This document shows positions 1-8,117 of a DNA stretch of 64,000 nt, piece by piece (position 1 is the stretch's first letter; every line of letters begins with the position of its first letter). Origin of the DNA: Paracoccus sp. MBLB3053 (GTDB lineage: Bacteria; Pseudomonadota; Alphaproteobacteria; Rhodobacterales; Rhodobacteraceae); assembly GCF_031822435.1 (NCBI RefSeq), contig NZ_JAVQLW010000002.1, positions 372,001 through 436,000 of the forward strand. The letters run 5' to 3'. A model generated the notes under the pieces. That model did not search any database. It saw nothing but the letters and a program-made list of their open reading frames with translations, and was not told the origin of the DNA. Position numbers and translations under genes: made by a program.

Positions 1-1802
1 GCGCGATCATCGGGATCACGCTGGTCCTGGCGGCAGTGTTCATACCAATGGCCTTCTTTCCCGGCTCGTCGGGGATCATCTACCGCCAGTTCGCGCTGAC
101 GATGGTTGTCGCCATCCTGTTCTCGGCCTTCCTTGCGCTGACCCTGACGCCCGCGCTTTGCGCGAGTTTCCTGAAGCCGGTGACCGGGCATCACGAACGC
201 AAGGGCTTCTTTGGCTGGTTCAACCGCAATTTCGACCGCCTGACCAATCGCTACGCCGCCAGCGTCACGCTGGTGACGCGCAGGCGTCTGGTGATGATGG
301 CTTTCTACCTCGTGCTCGTGGGTGCCACGGCAATGGGCTTCATGCGCCTGCCGACAAGCTTCCTGCCGAACGAGGACCAGGGCTTCATCATCACCGATGT
401 GCAAACCCCGCCGACCGCCAGTTCGAACCGGACCGACGAGGTGCTCGCACAAGCCACCGACATGTATCTGCGCAATGACGCGGTCGAGAATGTGGTGGCC
501 ATTCGGGGCTTCAGCTTTTCCGGGCAGGGGCCCAATGCCGGCCTGATCTTCGTCACCTTCAAGGACTGGGCAGAACGCACGCAATCCGCCCAGCAGATCG
601 CGGGTGGCGCGAACATGGAGATGTTCACCTACAAGGATGCGCAGGCATTCGCGCTGTCGCCTCCGCCCATTCCGGGTTTCGGCACGACCGGGGGCTTCAG
701 CTTCCGGCTGCAGGATCGCGGCGGGCAGGGTCAAGACGCGCTCAAGGCCGCAGCGCAGCAGATCATTGCCGAAGCACAAAAGGGCGGGGTCGTCACCGGC
801 CTCAGGATCGAGGGGTTGCCCGATGCGGCGCAGGTCTTCGTCACCATCGACCGGGAAAAGGCCAATGCCTTCGGCGTGACCTTCGCCGACATCTCGGCGA
901 CGATCTCGCAATATCTCGGTTCGGCCTATGTCAACGACTTCCCCAATTCGGGAAAGATGCAGCGAGTGATGCTGCAAGCCGAAGAGGGCTCGCGCATGCA
1001 GGCAGAGGATATCCTGAAGCTGACCGCCCGGAACTCGAACGGGGGCATGGTGCCCTTTTCGTCATTCGCCAGCGTGACATGGGAACAGGGCGCGTCGCAG
1101 GTCGTGGGCTATAACGGCTATCCGTCGATCCGCATCGCCGGGGCGGCCGCGCCGGGCTTCAGTTCCGGTGCCGCCATGGCCGAAATGGAGCAGCTGGCCC
1201 AGGCTCTGCCACAGGGCTTCGGCTATGAATGGACCGGACAGTCGCTTGAAGAAATCCAGTCGGGTTCGCAATCAACTTTGCTCTTCGCAATGAGCGTTCT
1301 GTTTGTTTTCCTGCTGCTTTCCGGCCTCTACGAAAGTTGGGCGATCCCGCTTTCGGTGATGCTGGTCGTGCCTTTGGGGGTTCTGGGCTGCGTTCTTGCG
1401 GTCATCCTGCGCGACATGCCCAACGACATCTACTTCAAGGTCGGACTGATCGCGATCATCGGGCTTTCTGCCAAGAACGCCATCCTCATCGTCGAATTCG
1501 CGAAGGAATTGCGCGAAGATGGCAGAACCCTGATCGAGGCAGCAGTCGAGGCGGCACGCCTGCGGTTCCGCCCGATCCTGATGACATCGATGGCATTTAC
1601 CCTCGGCGTGGTTCCCCTGGCCATTGCGACCGGTCCTTCGGCGGCCAGCCAGAACGCGATCGGCACCGGCGTCATCGGCGGGATGATCGCGGCAACCGTT
1701 CTTGCGGTGTTCTTCGTGCCCGTCTTCTTCGTCTTCGTCATCGATCTCGTCAGCCGGCTGAAAGGCCGCAAGCACGGGGCCGAGGCCAGATCGGCAGGCT
1801 GA
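1..1802 (+). CDS. RND multidrug efflux pump, inner-membrane permease (3' part)
   Basis: C-terminal half (about 600 residues) of an AcrB/MexB-type proton-driven drug exporter; the reading frame is open from base 3, so the start lies before the window. Seen: the end of the first transmembrane bundle (VFIPMAFFPGSSG-like stretch), the second periplasmic porter/docking region, and the last helices including GLSAKNAILIVEFAKE, which carries the lysine of the proton-relay network in this family. It should form a trimer in the inner membrane and work with a periplasmic adaptor (outside the window) and the outer-membrane lipoprotein encoded just downstream. Family assignment is firm; substrate cannot be told. 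Confidence 0.93.
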   Translation, partial: AIIGITLVLAAVFIPMAFFPGSSGIIYRQFALTMVVAILFSAFLALTLTPALCASFLKPVTGHHERKGFFGWFNRNFDRLTNRYAASVTLVTRRRLVMMAFYLVLVGATAMGFMRLPTSFLPNEDQGFIITDVQTPPTASSNRTDEVLAQATDMYLRNDAVENVVAIRGFSFSGQGPNAGLIFVTFKDWAERTQSAQQIAGGANMEMFTYKDAQAFALSPPPIPGFGTTGGFSFRLQDRGGQGQDALKAAAQQIIAEAQKGGVVTGLRIEGLPDAAQVFVTIDREKANAFGVTFADISATISQYLGSAYVNDFPNSGKMQRVMLQAEEGSRMQAEDILKLTARNSNGGMVPFSSFASVTWEQGASQVVGYNGYPSIRIAGAAAPGFSSGAAMAEMEQLAQALPQGFGYEWTGQSLEEIQSGSQSTLLFAMSVLFVFLLLSGLYESWAIPLSVMLVVPLGVLGCVLAVILRDMPNDIYFKVGLIAIIGLSAKNAILIVEFAKELREDGRTLIEAAVEAARLRFRPILMTSMAFTLGVVPLAIATGPSAASQNAIGTGVIGGMIAATVLAVFFVPVFFVFVIDLVSRLKGRKHGAEARSAG

Positions 1803-1878
1803 ATTTGACCTGCCGTCGCGCGGGCGGGATCGCTCCGGTCTTGCCCGCGCTTTCTTCCCTTCATTCGAAGTGACACTC

Positions 1879-3267
1879 ATGACTGATTTTCCGAACGTTT
1901 CGCGTCGCCTTATCCTGGGGGGCCTTGCCTCGACATTGGCTCTCGCGGCCTGCTCTCCGGGCGCCTATACCGCCCCCGAACCGGACCTTCCCGCACGCTT
2001 CGCCGCAGATTCCCCGGCTCGGAGGGCCGGATCGAACGCCTGGTGGGCCGCGTTTCGCGACAGCCAGCTCGATGCCCTGATCGCGGCCGGTCTTGGCCGC
2101 AACCTCGACGTCCAGACCGCCGTCGCCGTGATCCGCGAGGCCGAGGCGAATGCCCGGCTCGTCGGCGCAAACGATCTGCCCCAGGCCACTCTTTCTGGCG
2201 CCGGAAATCGTGGTGTCAGCGAAGGCGGCGCCACGCTGACCGAAACCAGCTCTGCCACCTTCGGCGTGTCGTGGCTGATCGACGTCTTCGGGGCAAATCG
2301 CGCCGCCCGGCGGGGCGCCGCTGCCCAGGTCGACGCGGCCTATCTTTCGGCCGAGGTCGCGCGCCTGACAGTCGCAAGCGCCATCGCGCAGGCCTATATC
2401 GACGCGCGTTATTACCAGGAAGCGGTTTCGCTGACCCGCCAGAGCCTGAGCAGCCGCAAGCGCACGCTGTCCTTGACCCGCGAGCAGGATCTGCTGGGCA
2501 GCGTCTCGCGGGTCGAGGTTCTGCAGGCCGAACAGCTCGTGACGCAGGCCGAGGCCGCCTTGCCCGCGCTTGAAATGGGCTTCGACCAATCCGTCAACCG
2601 GCTCGCGACCCTGACCGCCGGACGCGGCGCCGACCTGTCGGCACGACTGCGCAAAAGCGGCAGCCAGCCACGGGCGCGCTACCGTGCCAGCGTCGGCGTT
2701 CCGGCCGATGTCGTGCGCGTCCGTCCCGACGTGCGGGTGGCCGAGCGCAGCCTTGCCGCCGCCGTCGCCGCGGTGGGCGAGGCCGAGGCCGCCTTCTACC
2801 CTTCGCTCACGCTCACTGGCTCGGTCACGCCGATCAACCTGGCCGGCGGGGGCAGCCTCAAGACATGGGGCTTCGGACCGCAGATCTCGGTTCCGCTTTT
2901 CACCGGAGGAGCCAACAGGGCGCAGCTTTCCGCGGCCGAGGCCCGCGCCGAACAGTCGCGCCTTGCCTGGCAGGCCGCGGTGCTGAACGCGGTGGAAGAG
3001 GTCGAGAACGCCCTTGCCGGCTACAATCGGGATGCCCGTTCGGTCGATGCCCAGACCCGTCTCGTCGCCAATGCAAGCGAATCGGTCGCGCTGGCGCGCA
3101 CCTCCTATGAACTGGGCGAGGCGGGCTTTTTCCCGGTGCTCGATGCGGAACGCACGCTTCTGTCGGCGCGCCAGGACCTGGCGGAAGCGGTGCGCCAGCA
3201 GGCCTTGCATTTCGTGCAACTCAGCGCCGCTTCCGCCGGGGGCGTCGGGGTCGCGGCACGGGCCTGA
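1879..3267 (+). CDS. NodT/OprM-family outer-membrane efflux lipoprotein
   Basis: Outer-membrane channel of an RND tripartite pump, 462 aa. A lipoprotein signal is visible: residues 8-25 run SRRLILGG..LALAAC, with Cys25 as lipidation site; the paired Arg9-Arg10 also fits a Tat-type signal. Two OEP repeats follow, with the family stretch GVPADVVRVRPDVRVAERSL near the middle and SLTLTGS after it. ATG 1879 is preferred because GAAG lies 8 bases upstream; an in-frame GTG at 1870 is the alternative. It follows the permease gene by 76 bases on the same strand and is probably co-transcribed with it. Confidence 0.9.
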   Translation: MTDFPNVSRRLILGGLASTLALAACSPGAYTAPEPDLPARFAADSPARRAGSNAWWAAFRDSQLDALIAAGLGRNLDVQTAVAVIREAEANARLVGANDLPQATLSGAGNRGVSEGGATLTETSSATFGVSWLIDVFGANRAARRGAAAQVDAAYLSAEVARLTVASAIAQAYIDARYYQEAVSLTRQSLSSRKRTLSLTREQDLLGSVSRVEVLQAEQLVTQAEAALPALEMGFDQSVNRLATLTAGRGADLSARLRKSGSQPRARYRASVGVPADVVRVRPDVRVAERSLAAAVAAVGEAEAAFYPSLTLTGSVTPINLAGGGSLKTWGFGPQISVPLFTGGANRAQLSAAEARAEQSRLAWQAAVLNAVEEVENALAGYNRDARSVDAQTRLVANASESVALARTSYELGEAGFFPVLDAERTLLSARQDLAEAVRQQALHFVQLSAASAGGVGVAARA

Positions 3268-3271
3268 CGTT

Positions 3272-4255
3272 TCATTCTGCGGGGGTTGGGGTTTTTTGTT
3301 TTTGTGCGCAGATTGCGGTTATTGCGGCTGCGTTGACGATGTCTTGTGTCGAGCATCCGCGCGAGAGGTCGTTTGCGGGCTTTGCGAGGCCTTGCAGGAT
3401 GGGTCCGATGGCGGTGAGGCCGCCGAGGCGCTGTGCGATCTTGTAGCCGATATTTCCCGAGGCGAGGTCGGGGAAGATGAAGACGTTGGGCCGGCCGGAG
3501 AGCCGGCTTGCCGGGGCCTTTTTCGCGCGGATGGCGTCATCGAGGGCGGCGTCGAATTGCAGCTCGCCATCGACCTCGAGCGCGGGATCGGCCTCGCGGA
3601 TCAGCCGCAGCGCCTCGCGGATGCGGCCAAGGCTCGGATGCTCGGCCGAGCCTGCGGTCGAGAAGGAAAGCAGCGCCACGCGCGGGGTTTCGCGCAGGAC
3701 CTGGCGGCAGGAGCGCGCGGCGGAAAGCGCAATGGCGGCAAGCTCGGCGGCGTTCGGTTCGATCACCAGGCCGCAATCGGCAAAGATCATCCCGCCCTTG
3801 AAGCTGGAGGTCGAACCACATGAAAGCATGAGGAAAAAGCTCGATACGATGCCCGCATCCGGGGCCTTTCCGATGATCTGCAGCGCGGCGCGGACGGTGT
3901 CGGCAGTGGTCGCGACCGCGCCGCCCAGCGTGCCGTCGGCCTGGCCCAGCCGGACCCGCATCGCGGCCTGGCGGATCGGGTCGCGCATGTCCTCGAGCGC
4001 CTGTTCGGCGGTCATGCCGCGCGCGGCGCGCAGGGCGTGCCAATGGCGCGACAGCTCGACCAGATCGGGGGCCTCGGCGGCGCTGAGCGCGGTCACGCCG
4101 GGCAGGTCCGGGCCATCCATCAGGGTGACGCGGGCCAGCCCCTCGGCGACCAGCCGGGCGGCGGCCTCGGCCACGCGGGGGTCGCGGCCCTCGGGCAGGA
4201 TGATGTGGCGCGGCTGCGCGCGGGCTGTGCGATAGATCAGCTCGAGAGGCTTCAT
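3272..4255 (-). CDS. pta: Phosphate acetyltransferase of the taurine pathway
   Basis: Converts acetyl phosphate made by Xsc to acetyl-CoA. The 327-residue protein has the length of the short, catalytic-domain-only Pta enzymes. The N-terminus (PLELIYRTARAQPRHIILPEG) and the GGAVATTADTVRAALQIIG and SSFFLML stretches are family hallmarks. It is the last gene of the tau cluster, 243 bases after tauZ, and converges tail-to-tail with the efflux lipoprotein gene (4 bases between stops). The order xsc-hypothetical-pta is known for taurine clusters of Rhodobacter sphaeroides and Paracoccus, so this copy is most likely dedicated to sulfonate carbon rather than to overflow acetate. Confidence 0.93.
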   Translation of the reverse strand: MKPLELIYRTARAQPRHIILPEGRDPRVAEAAARLVAEGLARVTLMDGPDLPGVTALSAAEAPDLVELSRHWHALRAARGMTAEQALEDMRDPIRQAAMRVRLGQADGTLGGAVATTADTVRAALQIIGKAPDAGIVSSFFLMLSCGSTSSFKGGMIFADCGLVIEPNAAELAAIALSAARSCRQVLRETPRVALLSFSTAGSAEHPSLGRIREALRLIREADPALEVDGELQFDAALDDAIRAKKAPASRLSGRPNVFIFPDLASGNIGYKIAQRLGGLTAIGPILQGLAKPANDLSRGCSTQDIVNAAAITAICAQKQKTPTPAE

Positions 4256-4342
4256 GGCGGGCTCTTTCCGGGGGTGGCAACGGCTGCGCGCGTTGCGGGA
4301 CGGGGGTGGGGCGGCAACGGGCCGGGTGGAAGGGGGTCCTGG

Positions 4343-4358
4343 CCCAGCAATTGCTGGG
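4343..4358. repeat. 16-bp perfect palindrome in the tauZ-pta gap
   Basis: CCCAGCAATTGCTGGG, followed on the plus strand by GTTTT. It resembles a small terminator for plus-strand transcription, but no plus-strand gene ends nearby and the operon runs the other way, so its role is unclear. Confidence 0.45.
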
Positions 4359-4387
4359 GTTTTGGCTGTGACCCGCGTCGGACCGGC

Positions 4388-4469
4388 GTACAGCGCGCGT
4401 ACACAGGGCGTACACCGGCCTGTACACCGGCATGCCCACCGGCCTCTCCACCGGCCTCTCCACCGGCGC
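4388..4469. repeat. Degenerate 12-bp tandem array between tauZ and pta
   Basis: About seven head-to-tail units sharing a CACCGGC core. The five best are GTACACCGGCCT, GTACACCGGCAT, GCCCACCGGCCT, CTCCACCGGCCT and CTCCACCGGCGC (4410-4469); two weaker 11-base units starting GTACA precede them. No gene is supported in this 243-base gap. Confidence 0.85.
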
Positions 4470-4498
4470 GGGCAGAGAAGGGGGCCAAGAAGGGGGCC

Positions 4499-5818
4499 TC
4501 AGCCAAGGGCATGCAGGCCCGCGACGACGAAGATGCCGAGGAAGGCGGTCTCGGCGACGAGGAGCGCGATGGCGCCGGGGCCGACCTCGATCATGCGCCT
4601 GAGCGAGGTCTTGATGCCGACGGCGGCGATCGCGACGAGCAGGGCCCAGCGGCTGAGCAGGCCCGCGAGCTCGCTGAGCCAGGGCGGCAGCAGCCCGGCC
4701 GAGTTCACCGCCGCCAGCGCGAGAAAGCCCAGCACGAAGCCCGGCAGCAGGGGCGGGCGCTTGCCAGAGGCCGGATCGGCAAGGCCGCGCGCGCGGATCA
4801 CCAGCGAGAAGCACAGCACCACCGGGGCCAGCATCGAGACCCGGATCAGCTTGACCAGCGTCGCGGTCTCGCCGGCCTCGGGCCCGATCGAGAAGCCGGC
4901 GCCGACGACCTGGGCCACGTCATGGATCGTGCCGCCGAGAAAGACCCCGCTGTCGCGCGCGTCAAAGCCGAAGACCTGGGCGAGCATGGGATAGAGCACC
5001 ATGGCCACGGTCGAAAGCACGGTGACGGAAAGCACGGTGAAGACGAGATCGCGTTCGGATTTCTCGTGCCGGGGCAGGACGGCGGCGATGGCCATGGCGG
5101 CCGAGGCGCCGCAGATCGCGACCGCGCCGCCGGTCAGCAGGGCAAAGCGCCAGTCGCGGCCGATGAGGCGCGTGACCAGCAGCGCAAAGAGGATGGTCAG
5201 CACCACGCCCGCGATGACCAGCCCGATCGCGGCCCCGCCCAGCCCGACGAGCATCCCCGCCGAGATCCGCGCGCCAAGCAGCGCGACCCCCAGCCGCAGG
5301 ACGGTGCGGGCGGTGAAGCCGATGCCGGGGGCGGTCTTGCTGCCCTCATCGGCCAGGAAGTTCAGCGCGAGCCCGAGAAGCAGCGCCATCAGCATGGCGG
5401 GGGCGCCGTAATGTTCGGACAGGAACTGCGCCGTCGCCGCGACCAGGACCGAGACGGCCAGGCCGGGAAAGACCTGAGCCGGGCCGAGCCCGCCCAGGAG
5501 CCGGCCGAGCGGGCCGGAACGGGCCGCGAAAGGGGCGCCAGAGAGGGAGCCAGAGGAGGCGCCAGAGGAGGTGGGGGTGGGCGCATCCCCCTCGGGACGG
5601 CCCTCGGGACGGCCCTCGGGACGGCCCCCGGCGAGGGCGCCCGAATGATTGCCCGGATGATCGCCCGAATGATTGCCCGAATGATTGCTGGGGGGGGACG
5701 CCCCGCCCGGATCGGGCCGCGCATCCTGCAAGCTCTCGGGGTCGTGGCACGAGGGGCACGAGGGACGCGAGGAGCGCGAGGGGCGCGAGGGGCGCGAGGC
5801 CGGGCTGGAGGGGGGCAT
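4499..5818 (-). CDS. tauZ: YeiH/UPF0324-family membrane protein, putative sulfate or sulfite exporter, with low-complexity N-terminal extension
   Basis: Polytopic inner-membrane protein of the YeiH family (439 aa; E. coli YeiH is about 350). The conserved core begins near residue 115 (VFPGLAVSVLVAA) and includes GGAVAICGASAAMAIAAVLP and FLGGTIHDVAQVVGAGFSIG. Lying between xsc and pta, it is the hypothetical gene of known taurine clusters, which to my recollection has been named tauZ; export of the sulfur anion left by Xsc is the inferred role. The start at 5818 has a strong ribosome site (AAGGAGAG, about 3 bases before ATG), so the first ~110 residues, rich in Pro/Ser/Gly/Arg and built from tandem repeats (HSGN/DHPG-like, RPEG x3), are probably translated. 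No better in-frame start lies before the membrane core. Confidence 0.82.
   Translation of the reverse strand: MPPSSPASRPSRPSRSSRPSCPSCHDPESLQDARPDPGGASPPSNHSGNHSGDHPGNHSGALAGGRPEGRPEGRPEGDAPTPTSSGASSGSLSGAPFAARSGPLGRLLGGLGPAQVFPGLAVSVLVAATAQFLSEHYGAPAMLMALLLGLALNFLADEGSKTAPGIGFTARTVLRLGVALLGARISAGMLVGLGGAAIGLVIAGVVLTILFALLVTRLIGRDWRFALLTGGAVAICGASAAMAIAAVLPRHEKSERDLVFTVLSVTVLSTVAMVLYPMLAQVFGFDARDSGVFLGGTIHDVAQVVGAGFSIGPEAGETATLVKLIRVSMLAPVVLCFSLVIRARGLADPASGKRPPLLPGFVLGFLALAAVNSAGLLPPWLSELAGLLSRWALLVAIAAVGIKTSLRRMIEVGPGAIALLVAETAFLGIFVVAGLHALG
5537..5800. repeat. Four in-frame tandem arrays inside the 5' end of tauZ
   Basis: Plus-strand units: GCCAGAGGAGGC-like 12-mer x3 (5537-5572); CTCGGGACGGCC x3, exact (5591-5626); CGAATGATTGCC-like 12-mer x4 (5642-5689); GCACGAGGG/GCGCGAGGG-like 9-mer x6 (5747-5800). 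All unit lengths are multiples of three, so copy-number change would keep the tauZ frame and only lengthen or shorten the N-terminal extension. Confidence 0.9.
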
Positions 5819-5894
5819 GGTCTCTCCTTCGGGTGGTCTTCCACCGGGCCGGATGGGGGCGGCAACAATCGGCGGAAACGGTCGGCGGGGGCAA

Positions 5895-6309
5895 GCGGTG
5901 GAAACAGGCGGTGGACACAGGCGGTGGACACAGGCGGCGGGCAGTCTCGGGGTTCAGTCTCGGGTTCAGTCTGGGGGCCAGTCTATCTGGGGTTCAGTCT
6001 CGGGTTCAGTCTCGGGTTCAGCTTGCGGGCGTTCGGGTCGTCCTTGCGGTCATGCCGGGTCCAGTGCCGGCTGCCGTTCCGGGGATCTGCAGCCCCCCGC
6101 CCGGACATTCCGCCCGGACATTCCGCCCGGACATTCCGCCCAGACATCCGCCCGGACATTCCGCCGGGGCATCCGCCGGGAAAGAGGCTGCGGGGATCGC
6201 CCCAAGGCAGGAGCCCGAACATGAAGGCCGAACATGAAGGCCGGACAGGAGCCCCGAAGATGGGACCCCGAACCGGCCCCGGAAACCGGCCCCGGAAACT
6301 GGCCCCGGG
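5895..6309. repeat. Five different short tandem arrays between xsc and tauZ
   Basis: The 504-base gap 5819-6322 holds no supported gene. It carries GCGGTGGACACAG-like 13-mer x3 (5895-5933); CAGTCTCGGGTT-like 12-16-mer x7 (5942-6030); CGCCCGGACATTC-like 12-13-mer x6 (6098-6173); CCGAACATGAAGG x2 (6215-6240); AACCGGCCCCGGA-like 13-mer x3 (6271-6309). The arrays share period but not sequence. Unit length is mostly 13, which would break a reading frame, in contrast to the arrays inside tauZ. Confidence 0.9.
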
Positions 6310-6322
6310 ACCGCCTCCTGCC

Positions 6323-8104
6323 TCAGGCCATGGCGACCTGGGGCCGCATGTCGGCCGGATCGATCCCCGCGACCACGACCGGCTTCTTCATCGCGTCGCG
6401 GCGGAAGGGCTCGCCCAGTTCCTGGTTCAGCACGACCTCGATGAAGGTGGTCTCGCGGTGCTTCATCTGGCGCTCGACGGCCTCGTGCAGGGCTTGGGTC
6501 AGTTCCTCGGCCCCGCGCACCTGCACGCCATGCGCCCCGCAGGCCTGGGCGATCCCGGCATAGGTGGTGCCGCGGTCAAGCTCGGTGCCGACGAAGTTGT
6601 TGTCATACCACAAGGTCGTGTTGCGCTTTTCCGCGCCCCATTGGTAGTTGCGGAAGATCACCATGGTGATCGCGGGCCAGTCCTCGCGCCCGCAGGCGGT
6701 CATCTCGTTCATGGAAATCCCGAAGGCGCCGTCGCCCGCGAAGCCGATCACCGGCGTGTCGGGGTTGCCGATCTTGGCGCCGAGGATCGCCGGGAAGCCG
6801 TAGCCGCAGGGGCCGAAGAGGCCCGGCGCAAGGTATTTCCGCCCCGCCTCGAAGCTCGGATAGGCATTGCCGATGGCGCAATTGTTGCCGATGTCGCTGG
6901 AAACGATCGCGTCCTTCGGCACCGCCTGCATGATCGCGCGCCAGGCCTGGCGCGGGCTCATCAGGTCGGCTTCGCGGTCGCGCGCGCCCGAGTTCCATTC
7001 GGTGCCGGGATCGTCATCCTCGTGATCGAGGCTCGAAAGCTCCTGCGCCCAGCGGGATTTCGTCTGCGCGACCAGGGCCTTGCGATCAGCGCGGCCGGCA
7101 TCGCCCGCCACGTCCGAAAGCTGGCCCAGGATGCCGCGCGCGACCTTGGCCGCGTCGCCCTGGATGCCCACGGTGACCTTCTTCGTCAGCCCGATGCGGT
7201 CGGCATTGATGTCGACCTGGATGATCCTGGCGTCCTTGGGCCAATAGTCGATGCCGTAGCCCGGCAGGGTCGAGAAGGGGTTCAGACGCGTCCCCAGCGC
7301 CAGCACGACATCGGCCTTCTGGATGATCTCCATCCCGGCTTTCGAGCCGTTATAGCCCAAGGGGCCCATGGCCAGCGGATGCGAGCCGGGGAAGCTGTCA
7401 TTATGCTGGTAGTTCGAGCAGACCGGGGCATCCAGCCGCTCGGCCAGCTTCACGAGATCCGGGATCGCGCCCGAAAGGACCACGCCCGCGCCCGACAGGA
7501 TGACCGGGAATTCGGCTTCCGACAGCAGCTTCGCGGCCTCGGCCACGGCCTTTTCCCCGCCCGAGGGGCGCTCGAAGGCCACGACCTGCGGCAGGTCCAC
7601 GTCGATGACCTGGGTCCACATGTCGCGCGGGATGTTCATCTGCGCCGGCGCCGAGTTGCGCCAGGCCTGCATGATGACGCGGTTCAGCACCTCGGGGATG
7701 CGCGAAGCGTCGCGGACCTCTTCCTGGTAGCAGACGCAATCGGCGAATAGCCGCATCTGCTCCATCTCCTGGAAGCCGCCCTGGCCGATCGTCTTGTTCG
7801 CGGCCTGCGGCGTGATCAGCAAAAGCGGCGTGTGGTTCCAATAGGCGGTCTTCACCGGCGTGACGAAGCCGGTGACGCCCGGCCCGTTCTGCGCGATCGC
7901 CATCGACATCTTGCCGGTCGAGCGCGTGAACCCGTCGGCCATCAGCCCGGCATTCGTCTCATGCGCGCAATCCCAGAACGTGATCCCCGCCTTCGGGAAA
8001 AGGTCCGAAACCGGCATCATCGCCGAGCCGATGATCCCAAACGCATGCTCGATCCCGTGCAATTGCAGAACTTTGACAAAAGCCTCTTCGGTGGTCATTT
8101 TCAT
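6323..8104 (-). CDS. xsc: Sulfoacetaldehyde acetyltransferase
   Basis: Thiamine-diphosphate enzyme that splits sulfoacetaldehyde with phosphate into sulfite and acetyl phosphate, the key step of taurine and isethionate dissimilation. At 593 aa (about 64 kDa) it matches characterised Xsc. N-terminal pyrimidine-binding domain starts TTEEAFVKVLQLHGIEHAFGI; the C-terminal diphosphate site is GDGAFGISMNEMTACG...RNYQWG. ATG 8104 is chosen because AAGGGAG lies 8 bases upstream; a second ATG two codons later is possible. It follows tauY by 13 bases and is separated from tauZ by the repeat-rich gap. Confidence 0.96.
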   Translation of the reverse strand: MKMTTEEAFVKVLQLHGIEHAFGIIGSAMMPVSDLFPKAGITFWDCAHETNAGLMADGFTRSTGKMSMAIAQNGPGVTGFVTPVKTAYWNHTPLLLITPQAANKTIGQGGFQEMEQMRLFADCVCYQEEVRDASRIPEVLNRVIMQAWRNSAPAQMNIPRDMWTQVIDVDLPQVVAFERPSGGEKAVAEAAKLLSEAEFPVILSGAGVVLSGAIPDLVKLAERLDAPVCSNYQHNDSFPGSHPLAMGPLGYNGSKAGMEIIQKADVVLALGTRLNPFSTLPGYGIDYWPKDARIIQVDINADRIGLTKKVTVGIQGDAAKVARGILGQLSDVAGDAGRADRKALVAQTKSRWAQELSSLDHEDDDPGTEWNSGARDREADLMSPRQAWRAIMQAVPKDAIVSSDIGNNCAIGNAYPSFEAGRKYLAPGLFGPCGYGFPAILGAKIGNPDTPVIGFAGDGAFGISMNEMTACGREDWPAITMVIFRNYQWGAEKRNTTLWYDNNFVGTELDRGTTYAGIAQACGAHGVQVRGAEELTQALHEAVERQMKHRETTFIEVVLNQELGEPFRRDAMKKPVVVAGIDPADMRPQVAMA

Positions 8105-8117
8105 GGCATTGGCTCCC

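Noticed and set aside
4343..4358. Terminator between tauZ and pta
   Set aside because: The palindrome is followed by T residues only on the plus strand, opposite to operon transcription; a terminator would also cut off pta.
5895..6309. CRISPR array
   Set aside because: Units are 12-16 bp, directly abutting, without spacers, and differ between arrays; no cas genes are in the window.
4037..7750. Very long open frame (about 1237 codons) on the plus strand across pta, tauZ and xsc
   Set aside because: It is antisense to three well-recognised genes, its product is low-complexity Arg/Gly/His/Asp-rich, and such open antisense frames are a by-product of high third-position GC.
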